From Megamerina dolium (Eukaryota; Arthropoda; Insecta; Diptera; Megamerinidae): a stretch of DNA of 64,000 bases. How positions within the stretch are numbered: position 1 is the stretch's first letter; the number at the start of each line of letters is the position of its first letter. The position numbers and the translations under genes were made by a program. Of this stretch, positions 32,415-44,544 are shown piece after piece. The stretch is taken from the NCBI GenBank assembly GCA_963854835.1, contig OY978525.1:81283775-81347774 (forward strand). The letters run 5' to 3'. The notes below the pieces were generated by a model that saw only the letters and a list, made by a program, of their open reading frames with translations, did not search any database and had not been told where the DNA came from.

Positions 32415-33830
32415 TCTATCACCGTCGCTCTACTACCTACGCTAATCTGCAACATTTTACTGTTGACTTAACGAATCACTTGAAAGTGTAAAAAATCTCT
32501 AAACATATTAATTAATTACAAAAATTTATCCCCAACGCATCGCTAAAGAGACCGATCGGAGACTAATCTCCGATTGATATCTAAAGAGATTAATCCCGGA
32601 TTACTCTTTTTAGAGATTAGCCGCACAATTTTTGCAGGGTGTTGCAGCACTGTATAGTAGTGGAAGTACTGTATAGTGGTGATATGTGGCTTTTAGAAGA
32701 TTTTGCGCAGCTGTTTAGGGTGTTAAGCACGGCATTATATCATCTGAATCACTTATTTTTGCAAAACGAATTTTTACACCCAAATTAATATTTCTAGGGA
32801 CCCCTTCAAGTTGAAAAATAAGGTACGTCTTAATGTACTAACATATATACAATATAAATTGCACTATAACTTTGATCTGCTGTATTATTTTTGTTTATAA
32901 CTTAATACAGCACATTAAAAGCAGAAGATACAAGAATTTTCAAGAGCTTTAAGGCTATAAAAAAATATAAATTAGAGAGGTATAAGACAGCATTAGTAGA
33001 ATGCGAGTTCGGACCTCAATGAGGCCTGAGAAGAAAATGTAGTGATGATTGAGATTACGAAGTTACGAAAAAAAACCCGTAATATAGAATATTATGGAAG
33101 TCTAAAAAAATAGACAAACGAACAGAAATAACTTCGAAATTAGTTTTCAACTTTTTTTAAAATTTGTATGTGATTTCATGAACTGATAATTGCAAAAATT
33201 TACACATTATCTTTGCAGAACGACGTTCACATATGCCAATTTGTAAAAAGGCGGATAAATTTAAATAGTTTTTTAAAATAATACTAGAAAATATTATTCC
33301 TTCTGTATATGCTCTCAAACATAATTTACACATATGGAAATTAATAATAGATTAAAAATATTAAACAGAATTTAATAATCCCAACCTCCCATTATAAGAT
33401 AATTTTTAATTGTTAGAAAATCAGAAATAACTTCATATTCAAAACAATTTCAAAAAAAATTTGTCAAATAATTTTTCTCTATCATCTCTCTATAATTTCT
33501 TCTAGGAAATTGTAATCTAATAATCAAAAAGTATATACTTGCAACTATTTATTTTTAATATTTTCAGACTAATGTTACAAGATTGAGTTTTGTATTTCAA
33601 ATACAGTTATCAGTATTTATCTACTCATTAAATTACGATTTATGATTTAAAGATAATGATTTAATTTATTTAAATGTATATACTTATATATGTTCTTGTG
33701 TCATTTTAATCTAAAACGATATATCATGTACTATGTGGATTTTGTTAATTACATCCGAATACGTATAATAGCTTTGCTTATACAAAGCTGATTAAAATAA
33801 TACCAGTTTTAATTTAATGCATGTCAAATT
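32415..33830. other. Non-coding segment, second copy of duplication
   Basis: Matches 12392-13673 almost base for base, except for about 134 extra bases at about 33333-33466. Homology ends at atgtcaaatt (33821-33830). Confidence 0.85.
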
Positions 33831-33840
33831 ATTTTATTTG

Positions 33841-34065
33841 AATGTAGCCACAATTTCTGAGGAAGTTGCAAACTCCTGCAGAAGCTACATTCAAAATAGA
33901 AAAGACTGATTGAATACGCTGTCAAATTGCTAAACCTCCCTACTCAACAAATTGTGATGGAACATACAGAATATCACATAATTTAAAGTTAGTTTGTAAG
34001 ATTTGAATACTTATTGTGAGTTTCTCGGAATAGTAGAAAAACTCAATAAATTCATAGTATTTAAC
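33841..34065 (+). mobile_element. Jockey-like LINE 3' end scrap (copy 4)
   Basis: Matches 11411-11650 (cacaatttctgaggaagttg, agtttgtaagattt) with an internal deletion of about 70 bp and many differences. It is older than the duplicated copies. It begins exactly at the end of the duplicated block. Confidence 0.8.
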
Positions 34066-34198
34066 AATAATTTTTTTAATTGTAATAAAAGAAGTGGGTA
34101 AGGTACACCAACCGAGCCGAACAACCCCAGTGTCGGTGAATGTACTTATCCATAGAATAAGTAGTACGTAATTCGGTTCCCCTTCCACACCAATACAT

Positions 34199-34318
34199 AC
34201 ATACATACACCTTCATTTGGAATTTCCAGTGGTAATAATTATCTGGATTCAACTTTTCAACCCATTTTGTGCCATCTTGGGAATTTTCAATATATTGTGA
34301 TTGAAAACAATTCAAATT
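34199..34318 (-). pseudogene. Copia-like Gag fragment
   Basis: A short minus-strand frame reads GTKWVEKLNPDNYYHWKFQM, the conserved N-terminal start of Ty1/copia Gag (usual pattern: a few residues, then LN..NY..WK..M...L). Nothing else of a copia element is recognisable nearby. Confidence 0.6.
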
Positions 34319-34526
34319 TTCCTTATTGGCTAGAAACAGCCGAGCAATAACCTATTGAAAGATACAGAGATATCCCACTGTTAATGAACAGCGTTTTAAC
34401 AGGAAATATCAGGACTAAGATTTCAGTCGAAAGCAAAAGCAACAACAATAGCGCATGTGTAAGTGTATGCCAATGCGTGTGTTATCGACGAAAGACGAAT
34501 AATTGGAAAATTTGGCGTGTCGTCGT
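34319..34526. other. Unassigned spacer with short inverted homology to 37842-37924
   Basis: 34428-34502 (cgaaagcaaaagcaac... aatagcgcatg... gtgtatgcc) is a diverged reverse complement of 37842-37924. It is probably a piece of a further repeat family. Confidence 0.5.
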
Positions 34527-35537
34527 CTGCTGGGAAGAATCAATGGGACGATAGTGACAGACTGCTGCTTTACTAGTCGCATTAAAAGGTAATGCTTCCG
34601 AAGTGTTACAGATGGTTCCAGAGAAAGATCGTGGTAGCTACCAATCATTGATGAACACACTCCAGCGGAAATATGGAAATGGATACAAGAGTCAATTACA
34701 TAGAGTGGAGTTAAGATCGCGTGTGCAACAGATTAATGAGAGCCTTCAGGATTTCGCTTCCGATATTGAGCGCTTAGTCCATCCAGCGTTCTTCGGCAAT
34801 TCGGAAGAATTCATCCAGAAAATAAATATAGAAGCATTCATTGACTGCATACGTGATGGAGAGACTAAGCATGTACTAGTTGTGTCACCAAGGAGTACAA
34901 ATGCCGAAACAGTCAGTAGTGCTTTGACGTATGAAGCCGCTAGTTTCATGTGTCGACCAATTTCACGAGTATACCAACTAGAAGCAAAAACAACAGATCT
35001 AGATCAAGCAGTGTGTCAGGCAGTCAAGTCAAGTTTACTGGTAAGTGCTTCATATCCGATAAAAGAGGGCATATGGCGCGTGATTGCCGCCTACGACGCA
35101 AGCAATTAAGACCGAATTCTCCGAGGCAACGAAAGAAATTTCGTGAAGCAGGTCATCGTGATAATGCTGATACTCCATCTCGCCGTTCTTCGGTAAGAAA
35201 CCAGAATCGCATTATCAACCTACGATTTACGAATATCTTGCCGGAAGAGTTCAATAAGATCAATGGAACGACCCAGATCTCGCAAAGGTTATGAAATATA
35301 AAGAGCAGGGTGTACATTCAGATTGCCAAGAAATGGCTAATGAAAGTCCCATAGCAAAGACAAACAAGTATGTTCCGGTGGTCATAGATTACTTCAGTAA
35401 ATGTCCGTAAGTATACCCCATTCCAAATCAAGAAGCTAGTACAGTTGCCGATGTATTCGTCAACAAATTGATTACTCGTTTTCGTGTACCGATGGAGTTT
35501 TACTCAGATCAAGGTCGTAATTTCGAATCAGTTGTAT
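34527..35537 (+). pseudogene. Gypsy deletion derivative, copy B (gag joined to integrase end)
   Basis: Capsid-like part of gag (NQWDDSD..., LQRKYGNGYKSQLHRVELRS, ESLQDFASDIERLVHP), a damaged zinc knuckle (CFISDKRGHMARDC, where the second Cys is Ser), and a basic stretch (QLRPNSPRQRKKF). It then joins directly to the end of RNase H (GHRDNADTPSRR) and the linker (LRFTNILPEEF), at the same junction as copy A (2444-4009). A second jump leads to integrase (YVPVVIDYFSKCP near 35370, SDQGRNFESVV near 35505), where it ends. Both ends are truncated and no LTR is attached. Confidence 0.85.
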
Positions 35538-35885
35538 GCCCTTGTCAAAATATTGTAAATTTATCAAATCTTAAATATTGAAAATGATATTTTGTTAAAA
35601 ATATTGTATATGGTAAGATCATATAATTAAAAATATTGAATTTGAATAACAATATATTCTCCACATATATACACCTATATATCGAAAAATAGTAAAAATT
35701 CTTCATAACATATTGTATTTCAAACATATAGAATTCAATGATAAAATATATACTAATTCACATATAAATGTGTATTCATTATCAGTGGTCCTATTTTTGT
35801 TTATTGTTTTGATAATAGTGAATTAAGGCAATTTTGAAGATGTTCAAATAATACTTAAACATGTAGAATATTGCATGAACACAAC
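35538..35885. other. AT-rich spacer
   Basis: Very AT-rich (many attg/atat words). No gene or element terminus was found. Confidence 0.5.
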
Positions 35886-37494
35886 ACTAACTTGTTGTTG
35901 TTGTATTAACTTCAATTTGTGTCATCGTCAGCATGTACAAGCTATTATTCGCGCATGTCCTCGTAGAGGTCAAGTTCTAGAAATTTAGCCATCTTAAGTG
36001 GGAGTGTCCAGAGCTGTTGGGTGTCAAATTTGTGGGGTGCAAGGAACTATTGAATATGTGGACTGCGTCGTGCGATGATTGGCCGAAATCGGGTCATTCA
36101 TTCGTAATATGGGGGTTAGTTCTCGATAGGTAACTATTGTGGAACTTACGGTATCTCGACCTGTGCTGCGCCAGGGTGTATCGTGTTTTCCTGGGCAATA
36201 GTTTTTCCACTTTAGCAACAGGTGGGGGTCTTTCGTTATGGATTTTGTGCGGCTGGTGTGCACTAGTCACAGCTACTACCGCCTCCGCATGCAAGCATTT
36301 GGAAGCAGAGGAGTGCGAGTTGTTATCCAGCGCATTATTGTTCGTTAGTCTGTCAATGTCGTCATTGTAAATTCTCAAGTCGTTCCTGATCCGCCTCGGG
36401 GGTGGCGGCGCAAATGTAAGAGCGTTGTTGGGGTGCTCTTTCATGTGGCAGGCTAGTTAAAATTGTATGGCCAGCAACTCGTTGTGTTCTCGGACCTTCA
36501 GCAGGTGGTCCTCGTGTGACATAAGATGGCAGCCAGTGATGGTGCGGAGTGCTGTATTTTGGGCCTCTTGTAATCTACGCCACTGTGTGTCACTTATGGA
36601 TGGTGTCCAGACGGGGGCTGCATAATTCGCCACTGATCTGCTTATCGCTTTGTATGTTGTGAGTAATGTTTCGCTGTCTTTACCCCAACAACCAGCAAGG
36701 GCCTTGAGCACAATGTTGCGCTTGCAGACGTTATCGCGAGTTTTAGTAGCGAGGGTGGAGAAGATGAGGAGATTATCGAAGGTTACGCTTAGGATCCTTA
36801 GATTTTTGACTGTTGGGATCCTTCGATTGTCAATGGCGATGTCTAATTCAATCCCCACTTCGTTGATATGGGGTGAAAAGTGTTGCAGTTGATATCCCGG
36901 GAGAGAGGTGTAAGTTTCTGCCACGGAGAAACTACGCTACTTTATGAAAATAGGAGTTAATGTTGGAGGATAGCTCATCAGTCTTTTTACCCGTCGCGAG
37001 GATTGTGCAATCATCTGCGTACGAGACGAGCGTAATATTGACACCTTGTATTACACACCCATATTTGGATTTTCGGTCTCTGAACTCCACGTATATGTTC
37101 CTGCCGCTCATGTAGTTTGCCAGCCATATCTTTATGTTGTTGGGCAGCGGACTCATACACATCTTGTGGCAGAGTGGCGTGACTCACTATATTAAATGCC
37201 TCCGCCAGGTCGAGCGCCACGAGCACAGTTCTGTTGCAAGGGTTCCGCTGGTTCATGTGGTATGCAATCTGCGACTGGATCAGCGAGAGAGCAGTGGTGG
37301 TGCTGTGCATCTTTTGGAAACCATGCAGGTGGGGGGCTAGATTCAGGTCCTCGGTGAGTATAGGGAGCAGGACGGCTTCAAGGGTTTTCGCAACTGAGGA
37401 CAGCAGCGAAATTGGCCGGAAGGACCTCCCTTGGTCCACTGGCTTGCCAGGCTTGGGATTGGGGATGATGATACCTTCCAAATGTCTGGAAATA
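35886..37494 (-). pseudogene. Jockey-superfamily LINE, 5'-truncated, broken
   Basis: Read right to left. RT start at 37481 (IIIPNPKPGKPVDQGRSFRP, LLSSVAKTLEAVL), LHGFQKMHSTTTALSLIQSQ, block A LVALDLAEAFNIVSH near 37210, a frame change, PLPNNIKIWLANYMSGRN near 37140, and the catalytic YADDCTIL near 37015 (VSYADDCTILATG). The thumb near 36600 reads YAAPVWTPSISDTQWRRLQE. The C-terminal end has DAVHIFNSSLHPTNL near 36040. No RNase H is present. The tail region at about 35890-35905 holds acaacaacaacaag repeats. It is a different family from the 49908-54532 element. Stops and frame changes show that it is dead. Confidence 0.85.
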
Positions 37495-38545
37495 TGGATG
37501 AGCGTTCACAAAATAAAAATGTAACATATTATCAAATAAATTATCCTATTGAAGTTATATATTTACATACATATATGTGCGTTACTTCTACAAACAATTC
37601 GCCGTTTACCATCAAACTCTCTATCAACTGTTCTTTTCCAAATGTTTTCATTTTTCAGTTTTCTATTTTACTATTTACGTAAAAAATATATGTACGCATT
37701 CGCAACAAAATACTATATTTTCTATAATAAATACACGAGATCTAAGCATACGATTAAATTTTTGGAATTTTTGAAGATTTTGTAATTTTGTGCCTACTCG
37801 GCAGCCATAGAATCAACAGGAAGCCTTGCTAAATTATAAAAGTTTTCGTCTTTCGTTGGTTACACACACTTTGGCATACACTCGCAAATCTACCCATGCG
37901 TTATTGTTATTGCTTTTGCCTTCGTTTCTTGCAGGAAGTAAAAGATTCGTCTGATTTTCTATTTGGTTTTCGATATGAAAAACCAAATCACGGGTCGAAT
38001 TTGTATGGCGAAAAAATTGTTACACGTCATATATTTTTCCAACGTACGGTGGGTCTAAAACAGGGTGCGGATAACCATAAAAATACGACATTTCTCAAAA
38101 CTAATCACTGCTCGAATTTGAGCGTTCGCATTTTTAGCGAGTGAGAAATTTACGATGCGAACGAAAGCATTTACAATATATTTCGAACGCTCATCAGCGT
38201 TTTTTAAAATTACAAACGATAAATCACCGCTACCAGCGTCACCCGTACGATCTCTCGCGATTCATTTATTTCGATATTACACTGATAAATTCAATAAGTA
38301 ATTTATTTTGAGAAGATTGCATTTTTAACCAAACTCGAGCGTTCATTTCACCATTAGAATGAAAAATGAATTTTAATATTATTCCCATTAAAAAAAATAA
38401 AAGAAAATTTTATAATAGTTTTATTAAAAAATTTATTTACATTAAATTAAGAAAATTAAGATAACATTAAATACGCTCGCCATCGATTAAAAATACTATC
38501 TTTCTCACTTCAGCTGATTTTCGATTGTATTCGACGATGCCGTAG
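37495..38545. other. Unassigned AT-rich DNA
   Basis: No gene. 37499-37527 resembles the last 25 bp of the gypsy LTR (ataaaaatgtaaca), but it is too short to be sure. 37842-37924 is an inverted, diverged match to 34428-34502. 38100-38250 has repeated gaacgctcatc/gagcgttc words of unknown meaning. Confidence 0.4.
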
Positions 38546-38809
38546 TTCTTGACAACCGGTCTTTGGCCTGGCGAAAGAAAAATAACAGTTATAGGCCCGA
38601 CGTCGGCTTCGCGACCTTCAGTAAAGTTTTTCTTGATAGCCGGCCTCTGGCTGGTCGCAAAAAACATAAAGCTTATAGACCAGACGCCGGCTTAGCGACC
38701 ATCAGTATTTTTAGATAAAAGTCGCTCCATAGCCGGTCCTCAGCCGGACTCAAATAAAAACCCTTATAGGCCCGATGCCGGCTTCACGACCATCAATATT
38801 TCACAAAAA
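38546..38809 (+). repeat. Three diverged tandem units of about 85-90 bp
   Basis: Units start at about 38546, 38629 and 38721. Each contains gccgg(t/c)c...c and then ta(t)ag(g/a)cc(c/a)ga(c/t)g(t/c)cggctt and cgacc(a/t)tcagtatt. A single unit occurs at 24625-24709. The following 150 bp also match the 24710-24911 plus 25769-25815 flank, so this is part of the same retrotransposon leader. Confidence 0.82.
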
Positions 38810-39002
38810 ATTATTTTTAGTATGTAATTATTATTTTTTATTCTACTTTAATTTCATATTCTTCTACATTTTGTACAGGTCAATACTGATTATTTTGGAA
38901 AAAAAAATTTCAGATTTTTTATTTTGATCAAAACTTTTAAAATATTCACAATAGGCTATAAATCACTGAAAATGTATTAAAAATATCTTTCTTTTGATAC
39001 CC
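38810..39002. other. Leader-like sequence downstream of tandem units
   Basis: Corresponds to 24710-24911 joined to 25769-25815 (tattttggaaaaaaaaattt, aacttttaaaatattca). It serves as the empty-site control for the 24912-25768 insertion. Confidence 0.65.
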
Positions 39003-41950
39003 ATGGTAGGTAGGTAGGTAGAATGGCTGCGACCCTGGTCGCTCAAATAGCAAACAAAATGCCGTTTTGAGCCATAAATTTCGCTAAGACCTACTGAGTG
39101 TTGAAGGATATGTTACAACCAGCCGGAGTTGTTCATAAATTGAAGGATATGGGAGATCTCTATTTTAGATACCTGTCTTAGGTTATCAAAGAAAGGGCTA
39201 CCTAAGGATGTTCATCGGTTTCTGGCTAAGGCCGGGCATAAAGATATTAAAAAGATGAGTCTGCTAAGTGCCGTTTGCGATGCATAGTTGCACATGGTAT
39301 GTGCAACTCAATTGGGAGGAGGTTCAAAATAGGATCCAAGGCCGCTGCGGGGCAGGTGCGACAGGCCCCAGTGGCACCATCGCACGCAGTGCGCTGAACT
39401 TTCCGTAGTTTATTGGTGTTATAGTTTTTCCGAAGAGCTTCCCACCAAACTACAGAGCCATAGATCAGCACCGGTCTCACTACCGCTTGGTACATCCATA
39501 GTACCATGTTTGGCCTTAGACCCCATTTCTTACCAAACATCGATTTGCAACCATAGAAAGCGATGCAGGCCTTCCATATTCTCTCCTCGATGCATGTTTT
39601 CCAATTCAGTTTGCAGTCTATAGTCCCTGCGGTGTGCCCCTACATACCCGCTTGCTACGTTTCACACCCCCTAGCTCAGCTGTTATTTTGCTGTTAATAA
39701 GTAGGAATGAGATCCAATTCCTAATTGGTTCTGCTATTTCTGCCCTGGTAAAGGCGGGTCTAATCGCATCTGCCTTGACGTTGTTGAACGCTCCCTCTAC
39801 GACAACAAACGCCACCAGAGTGAATTTTTTATGCAGAAGGGACTTCTTCACTGTGCGTACCACCTCATGTAGCGCAGTTACTGTTGACCTCCCCCTCAAG
39901 TACGCTTGTTGCACTGTAGAGAGAGATTGCTCATCTAGAAGCTCCCGTATATATAAGTCTAAGATTTTCTCTAGGGTTCTTAATACGAAGGACATAAAGC
40001 TTATTGGCCTGAAGTTCTTGGCCAATTCATGTCCCTTTCTACCCGATTTGGGGATGAAAACCACCCTTATCCTCCTCCATGTAGTCGGGATATGGTTGTA
40101 GCGAATACAAGCATGGAAGATCTCCTTTAGCTGCTTGACCAAAGATTTCTGAGTTTTCTGCTTCATTATAGAGAGAATACCGTCTACCCCCGAGGATTTG
40201 AACGGTGAGAAACTATTAATTGCACAACCTATTTTCTCCTCAGTCGTGATTTTATCCAGCAGCGCCACCGATACATCCTGCTGTACCGATTCACTTCCTT
40301 ACGTTGCCTCTTCAAGACTGTCTGGAAAGTGTTTAACTATGAGGATATCTAAATTTTCGGCGCGCATTGTAAAGGTTTTGTTTGAATTATCTTTAGCCAG
40401 GATTTTGCCGTATAGCTTTTTTATATTCCCTCAGGGAATATCTATACTCCTGAAAGTCACCCCTTGCATAGCAATCATTAAAGATTCTTCTGAACTTGGA
40501 CCTCAGGTCACACAGTTCCCTATCCCACCACGGCGGGAAGATCTCCGTACTCCTCGATATAGGGCAGACAACTTTGTATGCCACCTGAAAACTTTTATCT
40601 AGAGACTTGACACGGTCTTCCAGATTGTCTCGGGACTCTATGGTTGTTCTATTTCTACGGAGTCTATCGCTAACGACCTTGTTAAATAGATTCCAGGATG
40701 TTCGTTTGGGGTTTCTATGTGGTGTTCTAATCTCGCTCTCCCAGCCTAGATCAAAGAGGATCATTCGATGATCCGACCGTTTCGAAACTATCCAGTTACG
40801 AATTACAAGTTGGAGAGAATTTGTTGTAAGTGTAATATCAAGGACTTCTTCCCACCCCCTGTAAGTTTCCGAATCTGGAAAGTAAAGGTAGGTGAATCGC
40901 CCATGTTACATATGTTGAGATCGTAGGATATTATAAAATCAAAAAGACACCTCGCTCATGTGCTTCGTTGCTTTCCCACATCGCATGTCTGGCGTTGGCG
41001 TCGCAGCCGAATAGAGCATCCTCTTTGCTGGTTATAGTGTTGCTGATGAGTCGTTGAACCTCCTCGCGAGGAGCTGGATGGTCATGCGCCAAGTACGCAG
41101 AAGCGCTCGTGAGTCTACGACCGCCTTGCGATTCAATCTTGACCACTACGACATCGTAAGAACTAAAATTAGGAAGAAAGAAAGCATTAGTTGTATTTCT
41201 TACCAGGATACAAGCCATCGGCTTACCTTCCCCATGCGTATCAAAAAGGTTGTAGCCCCTGGTGTGCAAACCTATGATCTTTGAGCGGCATATCCAGGGT
41301 TCTTGTATAAGTAAGATGTCGATGTCCTCCTATCTGAGAAGGATTATTAGGTTGTCCGAGACTACTTTGGCATGCTGCAAGTTAATATGCGTCACCCTCA
41401 GCATCTCCTTGTTTGCTGGTTTATGGTGCACTTCCAGTTTGTTCGGCTCATGACGAGGCACCTTCCCCGGCTCGACCAGTTTGAGCGCTTCTAGGAGCTT
41501 CTTGGACTCCCGCTCGTGGACTTGACCATCTCTTTTGTTTTTAGCGATCTTATCATGTATGAAGAGTGCCCTTTGATACCACGCTTTCAGCAGGCTACCA
41601 TACGACTTCTTCGACTTCTTGGGGGCCACTGTGGCTGGTGTGTTCCCTTTGTTGGATGTGGGTGGTATATTTGAATCGGTGACAGAGGTGCTATGTCTGG
41701 CACCCTTGTCATCCTTGTTTTTGACGCTCTCCTGACTACTGGCCAAGAGCTCATTTCCCGAAAGCGCACTCAAAGCGCTCTCCCTTTCATCCTATTTTTT
41801 GTTTTTTTGTTTATGTATGTTTTCCGTTTTGAATCCCACGAGTCAACTGGAAAGGAGGGTCCACCCCAGCAGAGCCAGTATACCAGGATAAGGCACTTAA
41901 TACAACCGACCTTGCCTGGGCATCGGAGGGGACCGTTAACGACTTGATTC
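39003..41950 (-). pseudogene. LOA-like LINE, minus strand, RNase H core deleted
   Basis: The reading starts near 41773 (MSALSGNELLASSQESVKNK), continues into the endonuclease (LRVTHINLQHAKVVSDNLII near 41400; GYNLFDTHGEGKPMACILVR near 41240; DALFGCDANARHAMWES near 41000, matching the usual GCDANAHH block) and a linker at 40393-40764. RT runs 39618-40268: SSGVDGILSIM, IPTTWRRIRVVFIPKSGRKG, FRPISFMSFVLRTLEKIL, YLRGRSTVTALHEVV, then block A decayed (VAFVVVEGAFNNV) and CRGTPQGL. The thumb is at 39247-39540 (VVRPVLIYGSVVWWEALRKN, ACRTCPAAALDPIL). The RNase H core is missing, but its end (ILQFMNNSGWL) remains near 39135. The 3' tail consists of CTAC units (39005-39021). Multiple stops and frames are present. 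Confidence 0.87.
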
Positions 41951-42049
41951 TTTAAACACTCAACTCATCCATTCAACTGTTGGCACGGGTATAAATACTG
42001 GGTTGGTAATTACCGTTTAGAATCCACATATCAAGCTTTTTAACGAGTT

Positions 42050-42295
42050 TCATACGTTTTCAATGTTTCACAATCGCTGTATGTGACACATTTAACTTCT
42101 CTGCTATCTCTCGTACAGTTATATGACGATCATATTCATGCTCATCTGGTCGGCCCGATCGTTAGTCGCCCTTGAGTGAAAAATCTCCGGAACGAAATTT
42201 GTTTCACCAATTTCGACCCTGTCTATCTTTTAAGGCCTCCTCATAATATACATCATGTAACTTTTTTAAGCATGCGCTGCGTTCTCTACTTTATG
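42050..42295 (-). pseudogene. Mariner transposase N-terminal fragment
   Basis: The minus strand reads EEALKDRQGRNW, stop, NKFRSGDFSLK, RSGRPDEHEYDRHITVREIA and EKLNVSH, the helix-turn-helix part of a mariner transposase (the family pattern WF.rFr.Gd....d..rsGRP is clear). Then KKLDMW follows and it breaks off. It is a different mariner lineage from the 19710 element. No catalytic part or termini were found. Confidence 0.7.
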
Positions 42296-43159
42296 GAAAA
42301 ACACTCGTTTTTGTATTCCGTATTAATACTGATTCCGCACTAATACCTTTTAGCTTTCAAAAAATATTGTAATTTAGTTGGTACTTCATTACCAGCCGAT
42401 CGACTTTTTTGAAAACCTGATGCTACGGCCACTGAAAAGTGGAACCATTTAACAACAAAACGATTATCAAAATTACTGGTTTTTCAAACGTCGTTTAACA
42501 ATAATGATATTCATCTAAACGTTTAAATTTACGAAACGTTGCAATTTTAGCGTTTACACATATTGTTAGATGAACGCACCTCGTAAAATAAACATAAATA
42601 AACGTAAAATATAAAGCGTTGTCCATTAAACGGGGTTGCTTTTTGCATTGCCTTAAATTTACGCACTGAAATATTCGCTCATACTTACATAATTTGTGTA
42701 AACCACTTTTCATACAAAATTTTACAGCTGTTTTACGAGCTCGTAAATTTACGAGATTTACGTGGCTTAGGAAGCATTTAAGCGTTTATATAAGAACCGG
42801 TAATAACTAATTATTATTATTATTAATCCTAATTTTATTTTACAACAGTTAAGTTGACCTTAACACACAAAAATATGATTTGATTTTTGATTGCTTCGAA
42901 TCAACCTCCCAAAGGAGAATTTAAGATTTTGTCATCGTGTCTGTACGCACAAAATGACAAAATCTTAAACAATTGCACAAATTCCATCGATTGTTTGCTG
43001 TGCTACCAAACCTGTGTTCTTCTCAATGAAAAATAAAGTATTTTGCTACGCAAGTGTGCATATATTTTTTACGTAATAAAATAAAAAACGGGAAAATGAG
43101 AGCTGAGAGATAATAGGGAGTTTGATGATAAACGTCGGACGATTGTTTGTGGAAGTAAA
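42296..43159. other. Unassigned AT-rich DNA
   Basis: No gene is recognised. 42480-42790 has repeated aaatttacg/cgtttaa words in both orientations, which may be a decayed inverted-repeat element. Confidence 0.4.
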
Positions 43160-43169
43160 TCAATGTAAT

Positions 43170-43343
43170 AAAAAAAAAAAAAAATAAATATGTGGCACTT
43201 AAAGCCCCAAAGGGCTCATTGGCCGAGCTTCTCTTCTATTACTGTTGTGCGTCTTAAATTTTGGACAGTATTAGAATGGACCTACTTATTTTAGCCGGTT
43301 CCGAACGGCAGAACACTTGTGACATCACTTTTTCTGAGCTTTG
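43170..43343 (-). mobile_element. SINE, strongly 5'-truncated, with target duplication
   Basis: Only the last about 174 bp of the SINE (A/T-rich tail through gagctttg). It is flanked by an exact 10-bp duplication, tcaatgtaat, at 43160-43169 and 43344-43353. It is a genuine truncated insertion of the kind that target-primed reverse transcription produces, not a later deletion. Confidence 0.92.
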
Positions 43344-43353
43344 TCAATGTAAT

Positions 43354-43688
43354 CATATATGTAAATATTAAATTTCAATAGGCAAATTAATTTTATAATA
43401 TAACATAGATATTTATATATTTATATATTTACATTTTTCATGAACAAATTTAATTTTAATACAAAACTATTTTTCACGATAATTTAATGAATTACCTGGA
43501 TATTTCTATTAAAATTTTAATGCATTAATTATTGAAATTAATTAAGCATTAATATAATGAATTTCACATTTCACATTCTTGAATAAAAATAATTTACAAT
43601 TATAAATGATTTTCATTCAAGAATGTGAAAAATATAAATTCAATATCAATTGAATTTTTATTGTCGGATTCAGACATAACATACATAT
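43354..43688. repeat. AT-rich DNA with a 16-bp perfect inverted repeat
   Basis: Arms tttcacattcttgaat (43569-43584) and attcaagaatgtgaaa (43615-43630) are separated by 30 bases. Weaker pairing extends outward. It is probably a decayed MITE. No gene is present. Confidence 0.6.
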
Positions 43689-44506
43689 TGTTACGTTTTT
43701 ATTCTGTGAGCGTTTAATTCTATTTGAATTATCTTGTTCGATCACTGGATTCTGTTAATAATCACTGCAACACTTATTCTATACAACTATATACAGCAAC
43801 AATTTATTTTATAATCTCTATGTACAATCAATTCTGTTTACAATCAACTATTTATAAAAAAAAAATAAATAAATATGTGGCACTTAAAGCCCCAAAGGGC
43901 TCATTGGCCGAGCTTCTCTTCTATTACTGTTGTGCGTCTTAAATTTTGGACAGTATTAGAATGGACCTACTCATTTTAGCCGGTTCCGAACGGCAGAACA
44001 CTTGTGACATCACTTTTTCTGAGCTTTGTCACAGAGTTCTTTTTAGAAGCTTTTTCATGGCAAGTTGTTACTGTCGAAAGAATTGCCAATTGCTTGCCGA
44101 CAGGTGGGTACCATTCGAAAGAAAAATCTTTTCGATATAAAATTTGTTATGCATCAGCCGGGTATTGAACCACGACCTACAGATCAGAAGGCGAACACAC
44201 TAACCACTGAGCTACGGCACCCACCAACTATTTACAATAACATTTTAATGTACTAGCAACTTTTGCCTCTGTATAGATGTTTGCGCAGTAACGTTCGGAA
44301 TTCGATTGATTCTCACTTCTCAACACTGGCTCTATTTATACTCTGTTGGCAACACCCCAGAATCTTCCTTTATCGAGATTCTTCTCTTCCTTTCTCGTTG
44401 GCTTGTTCTGGTTATCGCTTATTTCTTTTTGTTGACATTCATTTCGATGCTGCCAATAGTGTCAGTCACAATAGTGATGAGTAGCCAACTATCGATACTC
44501 GTTACA
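43689..44506 (-). mobile_element. Gypsy 3' LTR interrupted by a SINE
   Basis: 438 bp of LTR sequence plus the 370-bp SINE and its 10-bp duplication. The LTR resumes at caactatttacaataac, as in the uninterrupted 5' LTR. Confidence 0.93.
43855..44224 (-). mobile_element. Full-length SINE inserted in the gypsy 3' LTR
   Basis: 370 bp, tRNA-like head at the right end (ctgagctacggcacccac at 44207-44224 on the plus strand), tail at the left. Flanked by an exact 10-bp duplication, caactattta, at 43845-43854 and 44225-44234. It aligns along its whole length with 1220-1590 with only a few differences, so both are fairly young copies. Confidence 0.95.
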
Positions 44507-44520
44507 CTGCCCTCCTCTTA
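44507..44520 (-). promoter_or_regulatory. Polypurine tract
   Basis: The minus strand reads taagaggagggcag immediately before the 3' LTR. This is the usual plus-strand priming site. Confidence 0.85.
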
Positions 44521-44544
44521 ACCTTGTTCGTCCCGAACAAGTTT

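Noticed and set aside
37499..37527. Tiny gypsy LTR remnant
   Set aside because: Only about 25 bases match, with several mismatches. This could be chance in AT-rich DNA.
44263..44521. Small frames in the 3' LTR (also 49362-49599)
   Set aside because: LTR sequence on the non-coding strand. Both LTRs show the same frames because they are repeats.
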